This document shows positions 45,498 to 56,385 of a stretch of 64,000 nucleotides of DNA, in pieces. The DNA comes from Craspedostauros australis (taxonomy: Eukaryota > Bacillariophyta > Bacillariophyceae > Mastogloiales > Achnanthaceae). The translations under genes were made by a program, and so were the position numbers. The notes beneath the pieces are model-generated. The model had not been told where the DNA came from, made no database searches, and saw only the letters and a program-made list of their open reading frames with translations. How positions within the stretch are numbered: the stretch's first letter is position 1; every line of letters begins with the position of its first letter. The DNA is taken from NCBI GenBank assembly GCA_026770025.1, contig JAMXDE010000010.1, forward strand, positions 1,674,001 through 1,738,000, given 5' to 3'.

Positions 45498-47627
45498 ATG
45501 ATGCCATCGGCACGACGAAGCAACGTGGCTCAGCATGCACGGAATGGCATCGTTGTGAAGTCTGTGACCGCCACGGTGGTGCTGTCGCTGCTGCTGGTTG
45601 CACCTGCTCACGGATTCTGTCTCATGGAGGACCGCGCATCATGCTTCAGAATAAGTGCGCGTGGGCAGGCTTCCACCACAACAATGTCGCTCCTATCGTC
45701 CACATCAACATCAACTCATCATTTACAGAACACGCGACGACTGATTCAGCATCGTTCGCGACTGAATTCGTTTCGCTTCGATCCTGAATCTATCGCAGAT
45801 GAAGATTCCTACCTCGAGGATGACGATGACGACGACGACGATGACGAAGATTGGAATCAGCAGCAATTTGCCAGGAATGATAACTTCGACAATGGCTTCA
45901 ACAACAACAACAACAACAACAACAACTTTAATGGTGGCAACGCCGGATACGACTTCACTGAAGAGGACATGGTCAAACGCAAGGAAGCCTCCAAAGCCAA
46001 ACAGGCGATCGCCAAGGATTTCACAACTGCATTGTGCATCATCCCACCCAACTCCAAGTGGGACACCTTGCAACGCGCGAGGCACACGGCGGGGGATCCG
46101 TCGTATCATGAATGGCCACCTGCCATCCGTCTCTTCCATCCCTTCAACGGATCGCCCTTCGATGTGGCGGAGATCATCGAGGCGTTGGACTTGGAGACCT
46201 TCGAGATCACCCTCGATAAGTGGACCATTGTTCCGCACCTCGAGGCCATCGAGGCGCAGTGGCAAGCCTCGATGTCCGACGATTCGGCCATGATGACAGG
46301 ATCCGAGTTCGAGGCGGTGGCGGACGCAGAGCAGGAGGAAATATTCGAGCTCATTGCCAGGGAAGAGCGAATTGGACGCGAAAAGCGATTGCTGCGGCTG
46401 CGGAAGGAGGCATTGCGGAATCAGATGAGGGAAGCGGGTGCCGAAGCGAAGGTTGCAGAGGCTGATGACAGTGGGCAAGAAAACGAGCAGGTCAACGACG
46501 AAGGCCACGTTGAAAGACCGAAGCAGACCCTGGAAAATTTGAATAACAAAAAGCCCAAGGCGCGGAAAGATGCAAGCTCGGCATCAGCAAAAGCTAAGAA
46601 TAAGTCGCCGCGGGCGGTCCTGAAATCTCAGCGCGAGCAGTACGAGGAATTCAACGGCCCATGCCTCATCTGTCTGGAACCAGACCATGACAGCCTCATG
46701 ATTCTGCAAGAGGTGAGAGAGGCGTTGCAAGAATGCATGGATCATGATCCGTACTTCTCCGTCGCCAGTTTGTACTCCTGGAATACCACGGATTCGAATC
46801 CCTCGAAAGCAGCATCTGCATCCAATCTATTCGGGATGAACACGTTCGACAGAGAGAGTGGCGGCACGAGGGCGTCTGGAGAGAGCTTCCGTCCCATCAT
46901 GCCGATTGGATCCTTCAACTCCGTCTCGGCGGCGATGGATATTGCCAAAAAGATGAAGGAGGACTGGGAGCCTCTGACTTTCTCCATCAGAGATCTGCAT
47001 ATCATCTCCTGCCGCGACGAAGCAGGCATGGACGAAATCGATGCTGATCAGGCAGTGGCTGAAGCTGCAGCGAGTTCTGCCTCGTACTCCTCCAACGTCG
47101 AGGCAACCATGTCGCTCACCAATTTGGACTCGAAGCCGTGGGGGTGCAACGCGAAGATCTTTCTCATGGGCGAAGAGGTACAGCAGGACGAAGACTTTAA
47201 TCAAAAAATGGTGGACAAGCTTGTGGACGAAGGTATTTCCGGCGGTTGTGACTACACGAATGATTACATCGTCCTGGAGGACGAGGAGGAGGTGGACACG
47301 TCCGAACTCGAGGCCTACCTCAACACCGACGAAGACTGGGATGACGGGATGTCCTTCGTGCTGGGTCGCATTCATTTTTACACCGGAGACAAGCGATCGT
47401 ACATTGGCATGCCGGCCTCCTCTACGGTCGATAGCAAGGACCGCATGGCGGGGGATAAGGGTGGGCCTATCAGCGGCGCCGCGCGTCGGCGAAGCACCCT
47501 CCATCGCGATGGTAGCCGCTGGAAGGATGGTGAATTTGGTCGCAAAACTGGCGACTTCAGTCCGTGGTCCCGACGAAAGGAAAATCAAGTCAAAAAGAAG
47601 GCGTCCAAAAGACTCAATGATGGTTAG
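45498..47627 (+). CDS. 2H-phosphoesterase-like protein lacking both catalytic HxT motifs
   Basis: This intron-free gene codes for 709 residues. An N-terminal hydrophobic segment (about 22-40, ending PAHGF) may be a signal or plastid anchor. Poly-Asp (about 108-117) and poly-Asn (about 135-143) tracts follow. ALCIIPPNSKWDTLQRAR and WPPAIRLFHPF (206-216), then CLICLEPD (about 389-396) and FRPIMPIGSF (464-473) with EPLTFSIRDLHIISCRD, follow the order of a LigT/2'-5' RNA ligase-like 2H fold. The positions of the two catalytic HxT motifs are AIR and IMP, so catalysis looks lost. A long charged, helical insertion (about 275-385) splits the domain. A C-terminal part with AKIFLMGEE and GRIHFYTGDKRSYIGMPAS matches a pattern I recall from other stramenopile proteins. 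It probably binds RNA or nucleotides without cutting them. Confidence 0.8.
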   Translation: MMPSARRSNVAQHARNGIVVKSVTATVVLSLLLVAPAHGFCLMEDRASCFRISARGQASTTTMSLLSSTSTSTHHLQNTRRLIQHRSRLNSFRFDPESIADEDSYLEDDDDDDDDDEDWNQQQFARNDNFDNGFNNNNNNNNNFNGGNAGYDFTEEDMVKRKEASKAKQAIAKDFTTALCIIPPNSKWDTLQRARHTAGDPSYHEWPPAIRLFHPFNGSPFDVAEIIEALDLETFEITLDKWTIVPHLEAIEAQWQASMSDDSAMMTGSEFEAVADAEQEEIFELIAREERIGREKRLLRLRKEALRNQMREAGAEAKVAEADDSGQENEQVNDEGHVERPKQTLENLNNKKPKARKDASSASAKAKNKSPRAVLKSQREQYEEFNGPCLICLEPDHDSLMILQEVREALQECMDHDPYFSVASLYSWNTTDSNPSKAASASNLFGMNTFDRESGGTRASGESFRPIMPIGSFNSVSAAMDIAKKMKEDWEPLTFSIRDLHIISCRDEAGMDEIDADQAVAEAAASSASYSSNVEATMSLTNLDSKPWGCNAKIFLMGEEVQQDEDFNQKMVDKLVDEGISGGCDYTNDYIVLEDEEEVDTSELEAYLNTDEDWDDGMSFVLGRIHFYTGDKRSYIGMPASSTVDSKDRMAGDKGGPISGAARRRSTLHRDGSRWKDGEFGRKTGDFSPWSRRKENQVKKKASKRLNDG

Positions 47628-48098
47628 CTGTCGCAGATCATACATCGAATGGTGCAAGGACTGGGGTCGATTATGCTGTTCATGACATTCCGTTATGAAT
47701 GGCACTATCAGCACCTCTTCTTGGGCATCGCAGGGGAGGAACATCCCTTTTGCAGTTACTCGCACGGTAGAAATTTAGCTTTGAGTATTATTCCAGTTGC
47801 CGTACCGTCCACGGGTCGTAACGGTACATACGAATCTGGAGTGTTTTCATGATAGACAAGTTGTTTTCGCAAGTCCCTGCCCACGTCCACTCCGTCATGT
47901 TCTTGAGCATCACAATCATCGATGTTTTGAAAAGCGCAATCGCAGGCTGCGCTTCATGGGCACGTTCAGTCGACAAAGCATGATGGATGCAACACATACA
48001 ACTTCCTTTGACTTTTTCGGTCCTTCTATGTACTACGTTATGTCTTATATGCATTGTGTGTATGCCCGAGTATGTCCGGATGATGCTTTCCTGCAGAT
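47628..48098. other. convergent intergenic region
   Basis: This is a 471-bp gap between the stops of the 2H-like gene (plus) and the CREG gene (minus). It probably holds both 3' UTRs, and no gene is seen. Confidence 0.6.
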
Positions 48099-49551
48099 TC
48101 AATGAGCTCCACGCAGCTTCAAAGATCGAGTCTGCGGAGAGGACCAGTTCAAGTACTCCTCGACGTCAACCACGTTGGCTCCACCGTAGTAGTCCAAGAT
48201 GGTGACCTTCTCGAGGTCGATGGTGAAGTACTGACCACCAGTATGGGATCCACCCTTGGCCAACCATGGCGCGAACGGATGTCGAGCACCAAAGTCACCC
48301 TCGATCTTCGCGAGCACCGCGACATCCGTGACTGGCACGGCCGTTCCATACAAAACGACACGGGCGCAGAGCGGGTGCTCCGGATCGAGGCCGTCGCAGA
48401 TGGTCTGATCCTTGGCGTTGAGGCGATCGGCAAGTGCCGCCTCGGACATGGTGATGGCGATCTCCGGGTTGGCCTCGACGTCGACGTTGGTCGGATCTGG
48501 CGTGGGGAGGTAGAAGTGTGGCAAACCGGTGCAATCGGCCAAGGAGCTTCCGTCCACGATGGATCGGATGTTGCCCCACTTGGATCCCCCGAGGCGGACG
48601 GAAGTGGTGGAGACTGTATCGTCGTGTTTCGTGATGTGCGTATTGTAGTCAGCAGGCGATTCGTATTGGTCACGGCGCGAAAGTGAGGGGGAAGAATGGA
48701 GAAAGCGGCAATGGTAAGTCTAGAGAGGAAGGTAGATGGAGCCGAATCGCCAGCCATCAAATGTACACAGTGATCCAACTGGTGGCACATATTGCAAGCA
48801 GCACGGGTAACTCACTGGTTGCCCACAAGGACTTCGCCACAACCCAACGCGAACGCTCCACCTTCTTCTTGCTGTCGGGCACCTCCACCTTCTTCGGGCT
48901 TGCAGCATCCGCATCGCTCTCGATGTGCGCTCCCGAAAAATCGCTCTCCTCAATCCACTCGAAAGGATGATGCTTGGGCTTGGCGCTTCGGAAGTCTTCG
49001 GGATCGATGACGCTGCCGCCGCCGAAGCTCGCGATCATCCAAATGTCGGAGGGTTGCAGTTCGTAGACGACAAATTGATGATCATCCGGCCATTGGGCCA
49101 TGCTGGGATGCTTGTCGACGAGCGCGTCCCATCCTTTTGAGCAGGCTTCATCGTAGGTGCTCTTATCGACGGGACACGCCTTCGTGGTGCCCGTCAGAGT
49201 GATCTTGGCGCACCGCGGATCTTCGGGATCCAGGATCCCGAGCTTCCCGCAGGCGGCCTTGGCAAAGTTCTTCGTCGGCGGCAAGGCGGCCTCGCTGATG
49301 GTGAGAGCGAACTCCATGTCGTTGCTGTCTTCGCCCATGAGATAGAGATAGACGCGGCCCTCATCCGTGACGCCGTAGGACAGAACCGACGTATCCAAAG
49401 CGTCTCCTGCTGCGGCGGCCGTGGCCGTGCCCCAGACGCCCTCGCCGACCAACCAGCGGGCCTCTTCGGCGTCCTTTTTCTTGGACGTCACGGCGCCGGC
49501 GTGGATCGTCGCGGCCAAGGCCATGATGATGGATGCAGCAAAGATCTTCAT
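48099..49551 (-). CDS. secreted protein with two tandem CREG (FMN split-barrel) domains
   Basis: Exons 49551-48816 and 48613-48099 are joined by a 202-bp GT-AG intron in phase 1, giving 416 residues. A signal peptide (about 1-19) is followed by two copies of a CREG-like domain. Copy 1 (about 28-190) carries ARWLVGEGVWGTA, GRVYLYLMG, EFALTISEAALP and DPEDPRCAKITLTG. Copy 2 (about 232-416) carries SRWVVAKSLWATIST, GSKWGNIRSIVDGSS, EIAITMSEAAL and DPEHPLCARVVLYG. The intron splits copy 2 near its start. CREG proteins are secreted or lysosomal glycoproteins with a flavin-reductase-like fold but usually without bound flavin. Two fused copies are less common than one. Function here is unknown. An intracellular transit peptide is not evident. 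Confidence 0.82.
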
Positions 49552-50555
49552 TGTCGTCGTTCTTGTGATCGCTGTGTTCGGCTGTGTTCGGTTGTGTTCG
49601 GTTCTTCTTGGCTTGTGCAGTTATGAGAGCGGAGTGCTTCGATAGAGACGGATCGATTGATGCAGTCACAGTTGCAGTGTCGGTTGCAGTGTCAGTTACA
49701 GTGGCACGAGGCTCCCGCAAGATAGTGAAGAGAGAGAAAGAGTGAAGGATGAAGCGTGGCAGTTCTTGATGTCGACATGAGCCGAGCGCTTGGATCGCAA
49801 TTGTGCTACCATCTTCTTTTCCCGGTTCTGCGAAATTGTGAAGAGGGCAGTGCGACGAGTGCTGAGATTAGCTCTTTCGGCAGATTCTAATTCGCTCCCA
49901 AAATCAATCTAAATGGCAATTATCGACTGATTGTTGTGTTTTGTCTGAATTGGATTTGCGTTAAAATGGATGCACGGTAATTGACAAGGGTTGGGATCGT
50001 GTTTGTGTGTCACACAAGCGCGTGTCTGAAGCGTGCCTTGAATCCGAAGAACACTCAAGATGCACTCGTGGTTGGGCAACCAAAAACATGACTTGTCGTG
50101 TGCGATGGGGATCCCTTCGCGAAGGCATGCTGGAGGCACATCACGGAGTCGAAGATTGACGAAGCGAGAAACAGCCTGTGCAGACATCAGGTGGCGCGCA
50201 ATCCAACAAACACGACGCGACGCGATACAGCACAACACGGTGCAATGGCCTTTCATCACGTCCTTTCCGCTTCTCATCGCCAAGTCTCCACCCGTCGGAC
50301 AGATCCACCATCTCGCTTCACTTCACTTCACTTCATGGAATCACTCATAATCACAAACCCAAAGTGAATTGAGGGGATCATACTTGCTCTCTGCGATAGA
50401 ATACAGCCCATAGTAGCATAGCATCGCAAGATCTGCCACCGAGAGAGCCTCCAGCCATCAAGCTTCGCCCTCTCCAAAGATCCAACAAGGACATCTGCAG
50501 CAGCAACGAGAAACACCAAGAAACGAGAAAGCAAAACGAGAACAAGCGGGGAACC
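49552..50555. promoter_or_regulatory. divergent intergenic region between CREG gene and membrane-protein gene
   Basis: This 1.0-kb stretch holds both promoters. No gene is supported. A GGTTGTGTTCGGTT-like repeat lies near 49575-49605, and an A/C-rich leader precedes 50556. Confidence 0.5.
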
Positions 50556-51839
50556 ATGAGACTCAACATTCTCGCAACGTGCGCCAGCTTGTGGGCCTGC
50601 GCCGGACAGGCCAACGCCAAGGGCCCCATCGAGACCGCCAAAGAACTGTGCTCGGACCCCAACACGGGCGCCTTCGTGGCGCTGGTCGCCGACGACTCGA
50701 GCTTCGACGATGTGGCGGGCATCATACCGGATTCGGAGCACCGCCGTCTGATGGCCGAGAGCGGCGGCAGCAATCGCCGCCTAGCCGAAACCAAGACGCA
50801 GCGATGGATGCTGCAGGAGGAGAAGAGGAACGACCCCGACGCCATCCGCGGATCCCTCACGGGCAAGTACCTGCAGCTGGTGCCGGACCTGGGCGTCTCG
50901 TATCCCGCACGAGGCAAGCACGTCACCAACGTGCACAAGGATCTGCAGGAGGGCCGCGCGCCCTTCGTCAACTTCCGGCTCTACGTCGAGAAGGACGGCG
51001 AGGGATGGCACACGCTCTTCGTGCGATGGACGGGCGGCGACATCACCGGCGGTGGCGACTCCTTCTACGTATCCCTCTTCGAGTACAGCAAGAGGCGCTA
51101 CCCCGACAGCCAAAAGATCGTGCCGGCCCAGCGCACGCTCAAGCCCAAGGTCGTCCCCATCTCGTCGGGCATCACGGACTACGCCGGATGCTGCTACAAC
51201 CCCAATACCCACGCCTGCCCCTGCTACGATCAATGGCGAAGTGAAACAGACTGTCACAACTTTATCGACCGCAACCGCGCCGCCGAGATGCGCGTGCAGT
51301 GCCCCGTTGGCCACGGCGTCACGGAGTTCGTCCACGACCCGCAATGGTACCTCTACGCCGGTCAGGACGTCGGCAACTCCAAGGACTTCAACAGCGAGCC
51401 GTGGGATGTCACGTGCGAGGCGGAAGGTGACAACACGGTCGACTCCGGCAAGAACTTTGCCTCGTGGTACCTCATGCCGGGCAGGTACGATCTGCGCATC
51501 TACGGCCGCGAGGATGGCACCGCGTTGGATGCCATCTACGTCGCCGGGCCCAAGGCGGAGACGCCCATCATCGGCCTGACCTACAACGAAGGCGATTCCA
51601 CCTTGTGCAAGAAGTACGAAAAGTACGAGAAACCGAAGCGACGCAAGAGGAGGTTCATGATCTCCATGGGCTTCCTCTCTGCCTTCGGGGTCCTCGGGTT
51701 CGCCCTCTACATCAAGTTCACGGAACGAGGCCAGGACCTCACCCACCAAGCTTCGATGGTCGTTGGGTCTTTCGCGACGAACGACGTCCCCCTCAGGGCA
51801 AGATCCCAATACGCGCCCATGCACAACGATGGCATCTGA
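50556..51839 (+). CDS. secreted type I membrane protein with cysteine-rich ectodomain
   Basis: This intron-free gene codes for 427 residues. The signal peptide ends near GQANA (about residue 21). The ectodomain includes EGWHTLFVRWTGG, a cysteine-rich strip GCCYNPNTHACPCYDQW and, near its end, FASWYLMPGRYDLRIYGREDGTALDAIYVAG read in parts. A basic patch (KRRKRR) precedes one membrane helix (about 367-386) and a 41-residue tail. The G-x-Y-x-L-x-I-x-x-REDG-x-x-LD-x-I-x-V ending recalls carbohydrate-binding beta-sandwich domains of marine organisms, so a cell-surface sugar-binding role is possible. The family was not identified. It is convergent with the GRAM-like gene, 166 bp apart. Confidence 0.75.
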   Translation: MRLNILATCASLWACAGQANAKGPIETAKELCSDPNTGAFVALVADDSSFDDVAGIIPDSEHRRLMAESGGSNRRLAETKTQRWMLQEEKRNDPDAIRGSLTGKYLQLVPDLGVSYPARGKHVTNVHKDLQEGRAPFVNFRLYVEKDGEGWHTLFVRWTGGDITGGGDSFYVSLFEYSKRRYPDSQKIVPAQRTLKPKVVPISSGITDYAGCCYNPNTHACPCYDQWRSETDCHNFIDRNRAAEMRVQCPVGHGVTEFVHDPQWYLYAGQDVGNSKDFNSEPWDVTCEAEGDNTVDSGKNFASWYLMPGRYDLRIYGREDGTALDAIYVAGPKAETPIIGLTYNEGDSTLCKKYEKYEKPKRRKRRFMISMGFLSAFGVLGFALYIKFTERGQDLTHQASMVVGSFATNDVPLRARSQYAPMHNDGI

Positions 51840-52005
51840 TCCAATCTTAGTTCGTCGCAGACGATGTAGCGATACCACGTAATACTAACAAGAGTACTCT
51901 ATGCACATACCAGAGCACAACAACAACGAAGATATCCCACGTCATAACATGCACGTTGCTCATGAAAAAATGTGATTGACAAAATGTATCACCGAACCAG
52001 CGTTT

Positions 52006-55000
52006 TCAGATCGAGTACTGATCGTCCGACACGGAGTTGGCCAACCGAAGGACGCCCTCCTCATCCTCCACGACGGCCTGATCCGGTTGCGAGAATTCCG
52101 ACATGCCCGCGTCGCCGATCGATGTCTGCACGACATTCAGGAAGGTCCACAGACGGTTGGGATTCAGGGCGGGTCGGAAGCTGTAGACGACCTCGCGATT
52201 CACCACCACGTTCATTGTGTTGGGGAATGGCTTCAGCAGCGTGGACGTCACGTTCTCGACGACCTGGAACTGCACGAGGGCCAAGTCGAACAGCATCACC
52301 TTGGAGCTGCCCACGAGCGGGATGAAGGACGTCGAGAACAGGATCTGGTTGGGGGTGATGTAGCACGTGCCGGATGTAGACGTCCCCAGGCTGATTCGGA
52401 AATGCAGCAATGGAACTTGCGCCAACAGCATGGTCGGGTGGCCTGGCTTGCCGATGTTGTTGGCCTGCTGGGCCTTGATAACGAAGCTGTCGGATGCCTT
52501 CAGCGCCACCTTGGAATGGACGTGGGAATCGCGGATTCCACGGATCACCGCCTGTTGATGGCTTTGCATCTTCGACAACCTATCCATGACCTGCGCATTC
52601 TTCCTGCCCAACCGCGCGCCTTGCTCTTCGTCATCTTGCTTCACGAATGCATTGTACACCATCTCGACAGCATCCGGCGCCTGCACCTGCTGTGGCTGGT
52701 CACCGTCTGCGGCCGTGGCTGCTGGAGCAGACCCATCGATCCCCATCCCCGACATGCCCGTGAACACACTGGCCATGGGACCGGACACGGCGGTCATCTG
52801 CTGCACCTGATTCAGAGCCTCCATGACCTTGGTGCCCCACGGTGGACACGCGACTTGCGGTGGCGCGTAGTCGAGCGGGTACTCCTCCAGCGCCTTGGCT
52901 CGTGGCGGCGACAAGGGTGGCGCGCCGTAATGCGAGACCATCGGGTCCAGCAGAGTCAGCAAGGTGGCGCACGAGTACTCTGCCGATTTGGCGTAATCCT
53001 CGAGCTCCTTGGCCGACTTTAGGAGCTGCGAAATCATGGCCTCACGCGACAGCCGCCGCAGCTGCGAGCAGTAGTGCACATCGAGCGTTGGCAAGGACGG
53101 GAATTGTCCAAACGGAAGCGTCATCAACGTGTTGTACGTGCAGTCGCGAGTCTCGAGCGCCTCCCAGAACGTGGCGACGAGAGGCCACGAAACATCAAAC
53201 ATCGACCAATCTTTGCTGGACAATGCCGGCAACGTCAAGCGTCGAATCGTCGGAGGCGTGGCCTTCTTGTTCTCCTCGCGCACGCTGGGGCAGGGTCTGT
53301 AGTTGGTTTCCAAGTGCGTCGCTACGGCACCCTGCAGATCTTCCTTGCGATCGTACTGTGCGTCATTTGCCAACACGCCATTCAGCCACAACGGTTCATC
53401 ACCAGCAGATTCCGCCGAACTTATCGACCTGGAGGATTTGCCCTTCTTGCCAGATTTGGCATTGGCCGCGGCCATGAGGCGTTGGATCAAGCTGCACGCC
53501 TGCTTCACCTGGGCATTCGCCTCCGGGTTAGCTTTGGATAGAGATGTTGCAAATGAGATTGGATGTGCTGATGGCATGGCTGGTTCGCCTTGCGCTTTGT
53601 CTTGCTTGTATTTGGCCAGCATCGCCCCGGCTTCCTGCATTGCTTCCGGGTCATCTTGGATGTGGTAGAAGCGCATCACCAACCTGCGTTCGAGCTCGTC
53701 GCTCTTGAGCGTGCAGAGCTGCACGTCCACCACGTACGCGATGATGGATTTGTTGGATTCGCTCATGCTGGTGACAGTCTCGGACTTGGCATCAGGGTGC
53801 GGGTACACCAATGCAGCTCGGAAGTGACCGCCTTGCCGCTTCAGGACATGGGATGCGATCGATGGCGAACCATCAGCATGCGCCGTGAAGCCGCTGTGCA
53901 CCGCCTCCATAACGGCACCGCAGAGAACGTCGGGCCGTATTCGCAGCGACATGGTGCGTATTGGCAGCGGTTCTTCCTGCGGTGCTAGTGCAGGATCGCC
54001 AGGTCGGACATTGTCACCCAGCTCCCCTCTTGCCTCCGACTGATTTTTCGACCCGCGATTTGGAGTTAATTTCTTGCCCGTCTTTTGCAGCCGACCGACC
54101 ACCGCCTTGCCCGCCTTGGCCTGTATTGTTTGCAATTCTGGTTCGGATGGCTGCGACGGCGTTTGCGCTTGGTGTGGCAACGGACTCCCGACCGCAGCCC
54201 GCATGGCAGCAACATTCGCAGCCTTGGTCGGCGTTGCCGCAGACACACCCGCCTGCCCTTTACTAGACAACGATGATGTGTTGTGTACGTTGACATCGTG
54301 ATGCAGCAAGCCTGTGTACAGCCGTTTTAGCTTTCGGAATGGCACAGGCAGACAGTATTCCTTGAGCAACTCGGTGCTGTACGCGAAGTCCTCATCTGCA
54401 TCATCCTTGCTGTCGCCGTTGGTACGTGCAGTTACAGGACCCTGCTTCATCGTCGTTGGATCAAGATCCAAAAACTTGGTCAAATCGCAGTAGTACCAAC
54501 CTCCGATCTTTTCGGATGACAGTTGCAGATGATCCGCATGGTCCTGCAGGGTATACGCCAGTGGCATTTTCTTCTTGTGCCTTTGTTTGGATCGTCCATA
54601 TGTCGGACTCGACGAGGCAGTCGTCGATGACGTCGCCGTTCCTGCTGCTATCGAAGTTTGATCCTCCGCAACGGCTCCGGCGCTCGAAGTCAACGACGCC
54701 GCTCCGATATCTGCAGACATCCACTGTTCCGGTGGTTCTTCCGCTTCACGCCGTGTCTCATCCACCATGTCTGCATCGTCTCGCAAGTGCTGTTCCGGCT
54801 CCATGGCGGCGCGTTTGGAGGGAGTGATCTGTTCTTCCGGATCCAGATTGGAACCAGGCGATCGCGTGAGCGAGGCAATGAGCGAAGTCGAGAAATCATC
54901 GGCGAACTCCATCTGTTCCCGCAGTATCATCTCGCTTGCCAACAGATGATCCATCTCCTCGTCGAGATCGTCGTCGCGCATTCCGTCGTCGCTGGGGATC

Positions 55001-55419
55001 TTGCGATCGCCGTTCAAGTCGTGCATGTCCCCCAGCAGATTTTCGAGTTCGTCCAGCTGAGGTGCCAAGGCGGCCGCCATCTTCTGCACGTCTTCCTCCG
55101 GGATGTCGCTGTAGCTCTCGCTGGGTTTGAAGATTGATGATCTGACCGATGACGGCGTCGTGACGGTCTCAACGATCGGCGTACTGACGGGGTTGCGTCC
55201 GTTTCCCACGAACGCTGCACCTCGAGGAGTGGCTGTTGATGATGCCGCTGCAGAGAACGCAGTGGTCGCTATGCTCGTTGAAGGTGATAATGAAAGGGAC
55301 AGCGATTCGTCGCTTGATGCTTTGTGCTCCTGCCGCCCTCCGTATTCGTACGAGCGCATGCCCGCTGCTGATGGAGTTGATGGCGCAGATGATCCCACCG
55401 AGTTCCTTTGATTGGACAT
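52006..55419 (-). CDS. large acidic protein with C-terminal GRAM/PH-like domain
   Basis: This uninterrupted frame codes for 1137 residues from the ATG at 55419. The N-terminal 200 residues are Ser/Thr-rich and low complexity. ESYSDIPEEDVQKMAAAL and a Asp/Glu-rich segment follow. A conserved-looking region, HADHLQLSSEKIGGWYY and YCLPVPFRKLKRLYTGLL, lies about 375-470, and a second, FYHIQDDPEAM and nearby, about 680-715. Near the C-terminus (about 1000-1100) GTCYITPNQILFSTSF, VMLFDLALVQFQ and VVVNREVVYSFRP fit a GRAM or PH-like lipid-binding module. It has no membrane helix or signal. It may be a membrane-recruited scaffold. The frame stays open upstream to 55776 with only non-ATG starts. Confidence 0.72.
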   Translation of the reverse strand: MSNQRNSVGSSAPSTPSAAGMRSYEYGGRQEHKASSDESLSLSLSPSTSIATTAFSAAASSTATPRGAAFVGNGRNPVSTPIVETVTTPSSVRSSIFKPSESYSDIPEEDVQKMAAALAPQLDELENLLGDMHDLNGDRKIPSDDGMRDDDLDEEMDHLLASEMILREQMEFADDFSTSLIASLTRSPGSNLDPEEQITPSKRAAMEPEQHLRDDADMVDETRREAEEPPEQWMSADIGAASLTSSAGAVAEDQTSIAAGTATSSTTASSSPTYGRSKQRHKKKMPLAYTLQDHADHLQLSSEKIGGWYYCDLTKFLDLDPTTMKQGPVTARTNGDSKDDADEDFAYSTELLKEYCLPVPFRKLKRLYTGLLHHDVNVHNTSSLSSKGQAGVSAATPTKAANVAAMRAAVGSPLPHQAQTPSQPSEPELQTIQAKAGKAVVGRLQKTGKKLTPNRGSKNQSEARGELGDNVRPGDPALAPQEEPLPIRTMSLRIRPDVLCGAVMEAVHSGFTAHADGSPSIASHVLKRQGGHFRAALVYPHPDAKSETVTSMSESNKSIIAYVVDVQLCTLKSDELERRLVMRFYHIQDDPEAMQEAGAMLAKYKQDKAQGEPAMPSAHPISFATSLSKANPEANAQVKQACSLIQRLMAAANAKSGKKGKSSRSISSAESAGDEPLWLNGVLANDAQYDRKEDLQGAVATHLETNYRPCPSVREENKKATPPTIRRLTLPALSSKDWSMFDVSWPLVATFWEALETRDCTYNTLMTLPFGQFPSLPTLDVHYCSQLRRLSREAMISQLLKSAKELEDYAKSAEYSCATLLTLLDPMVSHYGAPPLSPPRAKALEEYPLDYAPPQVACPPWGTKVMEALNQVQQMTAVSGPMASVFTGMSGMGIDGSAPAATAADGDQPQQVQAPDAVEMVYNAFVKQDDEEQGARLGRKNAQVMDRLSKMQSHQQAVIRGIRDSHVHSKVALKASDSFVIKAQQANNIGKPGHPTMLLAQVPLLHFRISLGTSTSGTCYITPNQILFSTSFIPLVGSSKVMLFDLALVQFQVVENVTSTLLKPFPNTMNVVVNREVVYSFRPALNPNRLWTFLNVVQTSIGDAGMSEFSQPDQAVVEDEEGVLRLANSVSDDQYSI

Positions 55420-56385
55420 GGTTGAATGTATGGCTGGGTGGAGTGCTGGGATGGTGAGTGTCCGTATGGTATTGATGGGCCTGCGAAGTTGTGTTATCGG
55501 TGTGCTCTTCCTTTTGTGGTTGGTGCCTTTGGCTTCGTTGATGTTCCGTCCAACACGTGTCGATTCAGGAGAGGACAGGCGAAGATCACAGCAGCGGCGG
55601 GATTCAATGGAAAACGACCTCTCGCGGTGGATTTCGAATGCCTTCCAGAATTGTTGGAGCGGCGATCTGCCCGAACTGCGCTTCGTTGTCACTGCCCCAC
55701 AGCTTCTTTCACTGCCATTCCTTGTGGATTGCACTCGATGTGTCAACGTTGTGCTTTCGCCGATGAGAGAAGACACGTATTACGTTTCCTTTGTTGTGGA
55801 TGCTGGTTGCAGTTCAAGCCCCAAGGGTGTTGCTGACCTCTCTTGTGTTGTTCGTTTTGTTTCGTTTCATTTCATTTCATCTGGTTTGGTTTGGTTTGGC
55901 CACAGAGCGAAGCGCAGAATTCTTCGTGCGAAAGCTCCTTGTTTGGTGATGTGTCCGTGACACCCACGAGAACTCTCTCATGAATCAAGATTCTGGTTGG
56001 GGTTCGTCGTTGATGATTCCACACATCAGTCGACTGATTCGATTACCACATCATGACGTGATCGTGATTCAATGCATCAGTCAGTCGTGTATACACGCAA
56101 TCGGTGGTGGTTGTCTCAATGATCTGTTGGTGTCAACCACCACAAACGCGAAGTACGTTGATGCCGAGGTTGATGGCACATCATCACTTTCATGAGCGAC
56201 ATCACAGAGACCAAAGGCGCAGTGGTTTGATACCCACGTGCATACTCACACGCACACGCATTCAAAGACACCCCCACCAACACGCCGATAGCAACAGCAG
56301 CAACTGCAACCACAGCGACTGCTGCCAATCTCTTGTATCTGTACACTCGATAGAATTCGTTATCGCCGCCGCGAACAAATCAGCC
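55420..56385. promoter_or_regulatory. divergent intergenic region between GRAM-like and SET genes
   Basis: This 966-bp region holds both promoters. No gene is supported. TTTCATTTCATTTCAT and GGTTTGGTTTGG short repeats lie near 55860-55895. An in-frame extension of the SET gene upstream to 56104 lacks a signal peptide and is read as 5' UTR. Confidence 0.5.

Noticed and set aside
50781-51878. 365-codon minus-strand frame
   Set aside because: It is antisense to the secreted membrane protein. It has no recognisable domain and its start lies past the stop of the real gene.
51976-53022. 348-codon plus-strand frame
   Set aside because: It is antisense to the GRAM-like gene, with low-complexity His/Arg-rich translation.
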